Shown: positions 38,760 to 50,090 of the stretch, piece by piece
Numbering within the stretch: position 1 is the first letter of the stretch
How the letters are laid out: each line of letters starts with the position of its first letter
Source of the DNA: Ricinus communis
Lineage: Eukaryota > Streptophyta > Magnoliopsida > Malpighiales > Euphorbiaceae
Assembly: GCF_019578655.1 (NCBI RefSeq)
Contig: NC_063259.1
Span: forward strand, 28,197,277-28,261,276
Length of the DNA: 64,000 bases
Direction of reading: 5' to 3'
Made by a program: the position numbers and the translations under genes
The notes under the pieces: generated by a model
What the model saw: only the letters and a program-made list of their open reading frames with translations
What the model was told of the DNA's origin: nothing
The model's database searches: none

Positions 38760-38885
38760 ATGGGTTGCTGCGTGGAAGTGGATGAAATCTTGATGCCGCT
38801 GGTGCTGGCATTAGTCATAGCAATGGTGATATTCCTTATTTGTCATCCTCCTCCAAGAAGAGCCACTGTTTATTATTGCTCTTGA
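38760..38885 (+). CDS. Unrecognised 41-residue membrane microprotein (MGCC start)
   Basis: An ATG in good context (GAAAAATGGG) opens a 41-codon frame to a TGA at 38883-38885. The product has an acidic N-terminus MGCCVEVDE (Gly2 plus Cys3/Cys4, a possible myristoylation or palmitoylation site), one strongly hydrophobic segment (residues 10-28, MPLVLALVIAMVIFLIC), a PPPRR turn and a short tail ending YYCS. A promoter-like stretch lies upstream: CCATAAAAAT near 38627 and a GCAGTCTGCAGC-rich leader. I do not recognise the family. The architecture (lipidated cap, single membrane span, short basic tail) argues against a chance frame, but expression is unproven. An overlapping minus-strand frame (38636-38818) looks like a shadow. 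Confidence 0.55.
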   Translation: MGCCVEVDEILMPLVLALVIAMVIFLICHPPPRRATVYYCS

Positions 38886-40126
38886 TTTGTGTTAAAACAT
38901 CATTTGCCTTAATGTGAGACACACTTCGATTGTGCAATCACTTCCACTTTTATGCGTGCATGTGAATCTAACATGTTTATCGTTTTTAAGCATTCACATA
39001 AGCATGCATGCTGCTCCATGAGATTACAAATATCTTACATTATTATCTTTTTCTAATACGTTCTTTTTGTGCCGACATTGTCCATGCAATTTAATTTTTG
39101 GAACTTTCTTAGTTTATCTCACAAAGCATAATGTATGCCTCCAAGAAAATCTTGGGTAGGACGTTTTTCCTCTAATAAGTTTTAAGTTGAGGTTATGAAT
39201 GCAATTCATTGAAACTTAATTTGTTAAAGATTTTGTTTTATTAAGATAGGAATGACAAAAAGAAGCTACCCAGTAATTGAAACAGACTTGAGGGTAGTTT
39301 GCAAGAATAAAGATTTCAAGACAATTAGAAAACAAGGAACGGATACCAGGCAAATTTTATATACTACATCTATAACTTTCAAGCACGGATTGCTCTTCAC
39401 ATGCTCCAGTTCTCAAGGGTTGCATTGCAGATCCTTATTGGGGGGTTTCAGACCTGAAGGATAACAAACGGGTCTTGGTTTCCGTAGACTGCTATCTGGT
39501 TACATTCCACCGCTCTAATAACAAAATCATTTCTATATACCAGCGCAGCAGGGCAACAAGGCATAGAATGAGGTTCTATGAGGAAAATTTACAATTACCT
39601 AAACCTGAAGGATTTGGGATGTGAGTCCACTAGCAAATCGAGAAGGATCAGAATGTTCATAGAAGTATTAACATATTTAAGTGTGATTTTTATCCCTTCG
39701 TTACAAATGGGATGAGCCTGGGGAAGAAGCAGTATGTTTCAAATAACTAATTAACTGGAAAAATTACTGTGCCATGCTCCCTTAGCAGCCATTTTCAACA
39801 GTACATCTACAATTAGAAAGAAATCAAGTGATATGGCACCAGATAACAATTTGATTCGTGAGAACCATTTGCACCGCATTAGAACATGAAAATTTGTCAT
39901 CAGCATTCTACAGCTTTTAGCAACTCCATATGTTGTAAGATGTTACCCAATAATATGATCCCTCATCATCAGCAGTGATATTCCAGAGAATAAGCCAGCC
40001 AAAAGATAGAACAATTCAAGGGGAGAAATTATCTAAAAGAGAAAGGAGCTAGAGAAGGAAATCCTATACTCATATTAACTTTTGTATCTTGATATAACAC
40101 TCAAGGCATTGGCAGCTGATCCTTTC
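38886..40126. other. Intergenic / 3' flanks, no gene seen
   Basis: Presumed 3' UTRs of the microprotein gene and of UBC27 (minus strand, extending below 40127). The open frame at 39252-39464 has no protein-like features. No repeats stand out. Confidence 0.45.
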
Positions 40127-42725
<2,599 letters not shown>

Positions 42726-43324
42726 TTTCCAATTTAGTAAATCCGAAAACCCTAAGATGGAGATTGTGAGATCAAACGGAAGGCCTAAAACTGAAAGCGT
42801 GAGGGAGAAGACTGCAAAAGAAGAGAATAACAAGGCTTCTCTCTCTGTGCCTTCCCTTTTCCCAGAGAAAACTAGAATTAGCACTGTACACCAAAATTCT
42901 GCAATATATTTATTTATTATTAGTGGCCAATGTGCCTGCTGCTAAAATATTTCTGTTTTAAAAGAAAATTCATTAAATGAAATACTTTTGTTAAGGCTTA
43001 TTTTTTATTTTTTCTAAATTCAAAATATTATCCTTTTAGTTGAAACTATGTCATCTTATATATGATGAAATTGCCCATTCTATAATTTACATCAGAACCC
43101 GGATGAAGTATCCCTAAGACCACAAAGAGGCACCTCGCCATGAGGGGTCTTTCTGCTCTTTTAGACCTCGATAGCCGAGTTAGCCCTTTTAGATCATAGA
43201 AAAAACAGATCGTAGCAACAATTAGTTCATTGCCATTGGATCGAGGAGAAGAGAAGTGAGAAGTTTAGAATGCCATAAGAGAGAGAGAGTATAGATGAGA
43301 GGGAAGCTTGCTTAGAGGAAACTC

Positions 43325-43360
43325 GCTTGATTTTATTCAAAAATGACTTCTCCTTATATA
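43325..43360 (-). promoter_or_regulatory. Pararetroviral core promoter
   Basis: On the minus strand, TATATAAGGA (43351-43360 in plus coordinates) resembles the 35S-type TATA region of caulimovirids. An AATAAA follows at 43337-43332. The predicted start would be near 43325, directing transcription toward lower coordinates and UBC27. Activity is unknown. Confidence 0.55.
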
Positions 43361-43418
43361 GGGAGGAGAATCACAACAAGAATACAAAAGGAGGCTAAGT
43401 GGGGATCCCACTCATTCT

Positions 43419-43587
43419 CCACTTACAAGACAATAAAGACGACTCATCATTCACTCACATGCCTAATAGGACAATATATAATAATTCACTCCACTCACAT
43501 ACCTAATAATTCACTCCACTTACAAGAAAATAAGGACGACTCATCATCCACTCACATGCTTAATAGGACAATATACAATAATTCACT
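43419..43587 (-). repeat. Direct repeat upstream of the pararetroviral TATA box
   Basis: A segment of about 72 bases occurs twice with period 97 (43419-43490 and 43516-43587), starting CCACTTACAAGA and including GACGACTCATCAT and CATGC-TAATAGGACAATATA. The copies differ at only a few sites. The position just upstream of the viral TATA box suggests an enhancer-type duplication. Confidence 0.75.
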
Positions 43588-43621
43588 TAAAGTAATAGGA
43601 GTGGCCGACAGCTTCACATGC

Positions 43622-44152
43622 TTAGAAAATATCGTCATATTGATCATCATCCATTGGCTGAGAATCTTGCATGAAAGCTTCTTGCTGTGCTATGGTTAAG
43701 GTAAGATCATCCAGTGGGGTCGAAAGATCAGAGAATGAGAAATGTTCAATGGATTGTCCAGTTGACAGGTGTCCATTGAATGTGCATACTAATGGTGTTG
43801 AGACATTAGCCGTCCTTGATTGATTTCTGTATTGCAGGGCCTGCTTTAGATCTTCCGTGATTGCTGGCGAAGCAAGATGTAGAGGACTATTAATTGTTCT
43901 CCAATGGTAACATATATTCTGGGTTGCATATGTATTTTCTGTCAGTCGGAGATAGGGCCTGTGTAATATGAAAATAGCATGGTATTTCGATGCTTTGGAA
44001 TTGTTATATGAGAATAACCGATGCTCATGGATAAGTCTAAGGAGATCTTTTGTCCATTGATATGGAGTTTTGAACCAGGTAAGGAATCTCCATGGATATG
44101 ACCCCGAGTTTGCTTCATTATTGAAGAAGTGTAAAAGATTCATAATGGGCAC
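43622..44152 (-). pseudogene. Pararetrovirus: 3'-terminal frame of unknown function
   Basis: An open frame of 176 codons follows the RNase H region, Trp/His-rich at the start and acidic at the end (QPMDDDQYDDIF). I do not recognise a domain. In caulimovirids a downstream frame or polyprotein tail of unknown role is sometimes present. A frameshift near 44240 separates it from the RNase H frame. Confidence 0.55.
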
Positions 44153-44241
44153 TTCTATAGCATGATGACAGACTGTAGATAGGCACCATAGGAACCATAA
44201 CTCACTTTCATGCTTTAGATGTTCAGGAGATAAGTGATAAA

Positions 44242-44718
44242 TCAGACACCAAGGGTAGTCGGGAAAGAAGAAGTTGGGTTGTATTGGGAGTGAGAAGGTT
44301 TGTTGAAAGTTGCCAAATAATGGAACATCATGTTCCGGGCAAAGTCAGTGACTTGTTTGGTTGTGAGGTTGTTGGGAAGATCTGGTGGTGAAGGAGGTTG
44401 CAGGTTGGTTCTGGAAGATGAAGAAGCCATAAAAATTATGGGAAGATTTATGGTAGAGGTGAGAAGGACTATAGGCTGATTCTGAGGTTTGGAAAGTCTG
44501 TATAAGAAATCCGGGATTAGGTTTCTTATCCCTTTTATATGCTCAACCTTAAAATCATATATGTTGAACCATGACTTTAATCGCAGCAGTTGGGGCTCAG
44601 GCAAAGTCTTCTGGTTGGATTCAAGAATCTTTGGAAAGGAGGAGTTGTCCATCCGAACCAGGAAGTGCTGTCCAATCAAGAAGAATTCAAACTTTTTTAT
44701 CCCGTACTTGACCGCCAA
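44242..44718 (-). pseudogene. Pararetrovirus: RNase H region
   Basis: The 158-codon frame contains the RNase H-type block VRMDNSSF, and later VEHIKGIRN and PDFLYRLS, typical of the RNase H domain that follows caulimovirid reverse transcriptase. The N-terminal part of the domain lies upstream in another frame (44718-45026 is not open). The tail is Pro/Ser-rich. Confidence 0.7.
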
Positions 44719-45025
44719 AATTTCCTTGTAGGTCGTGTGATAATATTTTTCTGAAGAGGAAAACTGACCCGATGCATATCCACATAATTGTTCCTTGTCG
44801 TGGAGCTTTTCTAGGAGGATGGCCCCCCATAGTCAGATGCATCTGTTTGGAGAATAAGTTCTCCTGTTGACGGGATTGTGAGAGGTGGCGGATTGTGAGC
44901 CAGCTCTTTTAGCTTTTTGACAGCTGTTGTTTGTTCCGCTCCCCATGGAGGAGGGTTCTTCTTGAGCATCTTTGAGAGGTGGCACGTGTAACTAGACAGG
45001 TGTGGAATGGCCTCTCGAACATAGT

Positions 45026-45328
45026 TTAGGATTCCAAGGAACGTTGAATTTGTTTCACTAATAAATTCTCTTCTGGAAAATTATCAAGTTCCTTCGTCAG
45101 GTGGGGACCATATGTGTACTGGCCATTCTTGAAATGCATACCGAGAAATTTAATTTCTCGTCGGCCAATAGTGCTCTTCTTTTCTGACAGCATAATGCCA
45201 TATTTCTGGATGATGGCAAGGAACTGTTGTAACAGTTGACGGTGGTCTTCTGCTGTTTCTGAGAATAGTAGGATGTCGTCGATGTAGATCAAAGAAGAGT
45301 AAAGGATAGGCCCAAAAATCTCAATCAT
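45026..45328 (-). pseudogene. Pararetrovirus: reverse transcriptase, C-terminal part
   Basis: The frame carries the catalytic YIDDILLFS motif near its start, followed by the EDH..LL and IKFLGMHF blocks of viral-type reverse transcriptases. It is separated from the upstream part of the enzyme by a frameshift near 45330-45350 and ends by another near 45040. Confidence 0.85.
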
Positions 45329-46833
45329 AGTCTTCTGGAATTGAGATGGGGCCGTCTTGGCCTAAAGGGCATAACAGTCCACTGGTATTGGGCATTAGGG
45401 ATACAAAATGCAGTCTTGTATCTCTCTGTGGGTTGGATACCGAGTTGCCAAAAGCCCGCCTTTAGGTCAAATTTGGAATAGTATTGGGCCTTTTGGATAT
45501 GGACTTTGAGATTTGAGATCCGAGGAAGAGGAAATTTATTATCTTGAAGAAAATGGTTTAAGGGCTTGTAGTATATGACAAGCCTCTTTTTTCCCCGAAT
45601 CCTTTCAGACCTTTTTTTCACATAAAAGGCTTGGCAAGCCCATTGTGAAGTAGTGGGTTCAATTAGGCCTTGCTGTAACAATGTCAAGCATTCTGATCGG
45701 GCAAGGGCTAGGTCTGTGGGTGACATTCCCATGCGTGTGGCTTTAGTAGGGTTAATGTCTTCATTAAGTTTGAAGGGGAGGCTGATATAGAATTGTGGAT
45801 TTTTCCACAGAGGAAGAGGGTGTTGAAAATGTGAATGAGATTCTAGACAGAACTGAAGGAATTTTTCTGTGTATGGTAGGAATGGTGGAATTGTATTTGT
45901 CACAGAAAATAGATTTGAAGTTTCAGTGTATGGCCGGAACTGTCTCTTGAACTTTATGCCAGTTGGAAGAATTTGGAGCTTTTGAGCTTGATGATAAACA
46001 TCAAAACCTATCAGGATATCCTTATTTGGAAGATCCGAACCAATGATATGCATCCATACAATGTAATCAGGAAAGAACTGTATTTTGATCTTATGTCTTG
46101 TGATCAAAGTAGTTTTGAAGGTTTGACCATTGGCTGCCCTAAAGAACTGATCATGGGGCTTCCAATACTCTGATGGGAGAACCATTGGGTTCATCATGCT
46201 TCTTTGTGCTCCAGTGTCAAAGAAAGCTATTACTGGTACAGGCTTTGAGTATTTTGAAGGTAGGATCTGTATGGGAACATATGGAATTGGAGGGGGTTTT
46301 GTAGTAAATTGAAAAGTTTCAGGAGATGGAGAAGAAGCAAAGAAGGAAGACAGTAGGGTTGGAGAGAGAGGATATTGCATTACATCTTTCAGAATATTCT
46401 CCTGACTTTCTTCGTGCAGACCAATCATCAAGATTGGTATCTCACTATCGTCTGAGTCTGAAGAAGATTCTTGTGAGGACTCTGTGGAGTCTGAGAACTC
46501 GATTTCTAACCCAAATAAGCTTTCTGGGGTAAGATCCTCTTGCTCTGAAAGGAGAGATTCTATTTCTGCTTCAAAAGAGTCTGGAAGAGATAAAGACATG
46601 CTGACTTGTTGGATCATCTTTGCTGACTTTTCTGGATTCTTAGGACAATTTTTTGCATAGTGTCCCTTTCTTTTGCAGATGAAATATCTGTCAGACTTGT
46701 ACCTTTGATTCCGTTTCTTACGGAAGTATTTGAATCTCTTTGGGTTCCTTTTCCTGAACTCCTTGTTGCTGCGCGTGTATTTCTGGAAATGATGTCCAGA
46801 CTTCTTCTTATGATTTGAGCGGCGGCCTTGCAC
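45325..46833 (-). pseudogene. Pararetrovirus: zinc knuckle, protease and reverse transcriptase N-part
   Basis: A 502-codon frame. Order of parts: a Lys/Arg-rich segment with a CX2-type knuckle (CKRKGHYAKNC, first ligand region altered), an acidic Ser-rich linker, the aspartic protease active site FFDTGAQRS, then the reverse transcriptase fingers and palm (RLVIYYKPLNHFL, PLPRI, SKFDLKAGFWQ). The frame is lost at the palm motif before the catalytic YIDD. Confidence 0.85.
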
Positions 46834-46914
46834 TTAATCTTGAGGTGGTTCTTGTTGCACGCCTTTTGGACTATTAAGTCCCTTTGAGATAACCTCTTGA
46901 ATAACTCTTGTTGA

Positions 46915-47391
46915 TCACATGCTCTTAATGGAAGAGAGCGTGAAGCGCGATTCGCCAAGTGTAATAGAGGTGACTGGTCTCTTTGTTGCCGCAATCATAT
47001 TATTGACCTCAGGTTGTATTTCATCCGGCAGAGAGGTGATGAAGATATACTTTAGTGTATCATCACCATCATTTCCTCCAATGACATAGTAGAGTTTGGA
47101 CATAGCCGAATAGTGCTTTTCCAGATCCTTCATTTTTAATGAACAACATTTTCGATCAAAGAACTCTTGTTTCTGCTGTCTTATGACAAGGTCATAACTC
47201 CCAAGGAACTGGTTATGGAGGATTGTTACTGCTGCTGATGGAGTTGGCAGAGTGACAAATTGAAGCCTGGTGTACTCAGGCTGAGACTGAAACCAATCTC
47301 TTAAGCTTCCGGTAAATCTTGTGACAAATTCGGCAAGGACCCTTTTGAGTGTGGCCCCTTCAAGGGTCATCTGAAGATCAATCCATGCCAA
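46915..47391 (-). pseudogene. Pararetrovirus: coat protein core region
   Basis: A 158-codon frame with FVTRFTGSLRDWFQS, EFFDRKCCSLKMKDLEKHY and FITSLPDEIQPEV. These blocks are characteristic of the capsid region of petuvirus-like caulimovirids. It lies in the same frame as the upstream piece, from which it is separated by a nonsense codon at 47413-47415; downstream a frameshift near 46915-46990 leads into the knuckle region. Confidence 0.7.
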
Positions 47392-47412
47392 GAATTCGGA
47401 AAGCTTGTCCTT

Positions 47413-48045
47413 TCATCTTGATGGGGGTAGGTCATAAAAAGTGAACCAAGATCCCGTGCTAGCTGGTTTTAACCTTGGGTTTGGAGCTCCAGTGGGAGCA
47501 AAGAATGACTGTGCATCCTCATCCTCAGGTTCCACTATTTCTGGACTGGGATCAGTAGCAGAAGTGTTTATGAGAATCTCAGTGATGTCTGCCATCTCTG
47601 AAGTATTTGAAGAGGATTCTGAATCATACGGACTGATGAGAGATTGCTCTGGTATTTTTTCTTTACAGGCTAGAGGAGGAGAGGTGTTCTTTTTTAGGTT
47701 TTTTGGGTGTTTTGGGTAAAGATGAGAGAAAGTGCCAAATGGCTGATAAAAGGTTTCTTGTGGCTGTTCTGGTTGTGAAAGAAAAGGGAATGAAGAATAG
47801 TACGAAGGAGCAATAGCAAATGATGTGGAGGCTGCTGAAGTAAAGGATGGAATTATAGTAGACTGGTCTCTCCGAAGATCATGCTCAATTTGATCTATTT
47901 GTTTCTTCAGCCGTGTGATCTCCTTTTCCTTTTGTATGAAGGCGGGAATAATGGGCTGAGGTATCCAAAGTTCCCTATCCAGAGCCTGATACTTTGCAGT
48001 GAGCGATGAATGGAGCTGGAATACTTCTTGTGAGAAAATATCCAA
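47413..48045 (-). pseudogene. Pararetrovirus: region upstream of coat core
   Basis: A 210-codon frame, with a probable coiled coil at the start (heptad-like KEITRLKKQIDQIEHDLRRD) and a Ser/Pro/acidic-rich stretch towards the end. It is in frame with the upstream piece, separated by a nonsense codon at 48142-48144. Confidence 0.6.
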
Positions 48046-48141
48046 CTTATGATCCAGTCTTTGAGCCAGGTGTAAAGCTTGGTCTAATTTCCCATCTATC
48101 TTTTTTAGATAAGTATTCTGGACGATCGAGTTGGAGGTTTG

Positions 48142-48945
48142 CTAGTTTAGCACCTCTTCTGGAGGTGTCAGGGGCTCTATAGATCTAGAGGGAGAAATCC
48201 TTGAAGGAAGAATTTTTGATCTCTTGTTCTCCGTTTTCCCTAAAGGAGGGAAATCCTCTGGCTGGAACATGTAGCACCCTTGAATTGATGGTTGTACCAC
48301 TGGTAGATCTGGTTGGATCTCCTTTCTGCAGGTTGCAGAAGGGGCTTTCCTAAATTCGAGTCTGAGTTGGGCCAACAGTACCTTCAACTCATTGAAAGAG
48401 ATATCAAGGACTGTTTTTCCTTCTTTTGCAAGAAGTTCGATAGCCTCATCAAACATTGGGAGTGGTATTTTGCTCTTCTGTTGCTTCTGGGAATCATCTG
48501 GATCCCTGTCATCCGGCTTCGATCTTATTTCTGAACATGGAGTGTCCAGTGACATATTTCGAGAATTCTTCTTTGGATGCCGAAAGTAAGGTTCAGCATA
48601 GTCTAAGTCATCATCATAAGTGCATCCCGGGCGGCACATCTCTGGGGCAACATCCCAGACGAAGTGTCCTTTGACATGGGCGGCGTAGATCTGGTGTCCA
48701 GAGGACTGGAATGAATGAATAGGGATCTTTTCCCTTGGCCTTGATATTGGTTGTATCATGGATGCTTGAAAGATGGATGGAGCTGAAGAAGTTTCTCCAG
48801 TCTTTGTGAAGATCGTTTTAACAGTCTCGTCTCTTTGTTGGATAAAAAGAGGGTCTGTAGCTTGAACAGGCTTAGTTTGGGATACCTGAAGCTTCTCATA
48901 GTTAGTGACCCATTCTGTTGGAATCAGATTAAAATTTTATAAGTA
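48142..48945 (-). pseudogene. Pararetrovirus: most upstream preserved frame
   Basis: The frame is open from the truncated edge near 48945 to the nonsense codon at 48142-48144. It is probably the end of the movement-protein region and the linker to the coat region. The only notable features are an aromatic and His-rich patch (HQIYAAHVKGHFVWDV) and basic, Pro-rich linkers. Its true start codon is missing, cut away at the junction. Confidence 0.5.
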
Positions 48946-48949
48946 AAAA

Positions 48950-50090
48950 ATGACTGACAATCTATTGAACTCTTGATAATTTTATAATTATAAAAATAAT
49001 TAATATTTTATGAAAAATAACAATACCGTTCATATTTTTCATAAATTATATTAACTTTTTGTAAGTGTTACTAGTTGCGGAAAAATGAATGATACTGTGA
49101 AAAGATAATTACTTTTGCATAATTCAATTATTTATAAAAAAATATAACAAATTTATGAAAAGTACTAAATTTTTTACAATCATAAAATATATTGCTAAAT
49201 TATGAAAAATGATAATTTTTTTTATAAATTATACTAATTTTCTGTAAGTGTTACTAGATGCGAAAGAATAAATGATATTAAAAAAAGTGATTACTTTTAT
49301 GAAAAAATTATTATTTTTTGTAAAATTTAATGATTTATGAAAAATTGATAAATTTACGAAAAATACTAAAAATTTTATAATTACGAAATATATTGCTAAA
49401 TTATAAAAATTGGTAATCTTTTTCATATTTTTTCATAAATTATGTTAATTATACTAAAAATGAGTAATATAATGAAAAAATGATTACTTTTACGACATTT
49501 TATAAATTATAAAAATATTGATAAATTTATGAAAAGATGATAAATTTATGTAAAATATTAAATTTTTTAGAATTGCGAAATATATTGCTAAATTACGAAA
49601 AATGACAATCTTTTTCATAATTGTTCATAAATTACACTAATTTTTTGTGAGTTTTATTAGTTGCGAAAAAATGAATGATATTATGAAAAATGATAACTTT
49701 TGCGAAATTTAGTAATTTGTAAAAAGATTGATAAATTTACAAAAAAATTAAAATTTTCATAGTCATAAAATATATTTTCAAATTATGAAAAATAACAATC
49801 ATTTTCATGTTTTTTCATAAATTAAATTAATTTTTCGTAAATGAAACTAGTTGCACAAGATGAACGATATAGCAAAAAAATAATATCTTTTACGAAATTT
49901 AATAATTTATAAAAAATTAATAAATTTATAAAAAATATTAGATCTTTTTGTAATCGCAAAATTTATTAGTGAATTACAGAAAATGACAATTAATATTTTT
50001 TTTGTAATAGCAAGATTTATTAATGAATAACAGAAAATGGCAATTATCTTTATATTTTTTGACAAATTAAACTAATTTTTCATATAATTT
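48950..50090. repeat. Satellite-like tandem array, monomer about 185-200 bp
   Basis: A landmark (GTAAGTGTTACTAG followed by TTGCGAAAAAATGAATGAT-type sequence) recurs at about 49061, 49244, 49647 and 49837, with a partly deleted copy near 49446. Between landmarks each unit has CATAAATTA, AAATATATTGCTAAATTA and TGACAATCTTTTTCAT in the same order. This gives five to six diverged monomers. There is no coding capacity. More degenerate copies appear to continue at 50940-51360. Confidence 0.8.

Larger units (their letters stand above)
43085..48945 (-). mobile_element. Endogenous pararetrovirus relic (Caulimoviridae; petuvirus/florendovirus-like)
   Basis: About 5.9 kb read on the minus strand in the order of a caulimovirid polyprotein: coat-like region, zinc knuckle, aspartic protease, reverse transcriptase and RNase H, then a further downstream frame, a TATATAAGG promoter and a leader. 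There are no LTRs and no integrase, which argues against a Ty3 retrotransposon. The frame is broken by nonsense codons and several frameshifts, so it is inactive. At the upstream end (about 48945) an open frame is cut off where AT-rich satellite DNA begins, so the 5' part of the viral genome is missing; at the other end the leader stops near 43085. Placement within Caulimoviridae is inferred from motifs, not from alignment. The borders are approximate. Confidence 0.85.

Noticed and set aside
39252..39464. 70-codon plus-strand frame between the microprotein and UBC27
   Set aside because: No hydrophobic pattern, domain or promoter context; probably chance sequence in a 3' flank.
43088..43103. 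ATCAGAACCCGG on the plus strand, resembling a tRNA-Met primer-binding site
   Set aside because: It matches TGGTATCAGAGCC only partly and lies on the strand opposite to the pararetroviral coding direction.
47441..47719. 92-codon plus-strand frame within the pararetroviral region
   Set aside because: It lies antisense to the coat-region frame and is composed of Ser/Gly/Phe runs mirroring that strand.
48950..50090. Regularly spaced repeats that could be mistaken for a CRISPR array
   Set aside because: The units are about 190 bases, diverged along their whole length and lie in a plant nuclear context; this is a satellite-type array.
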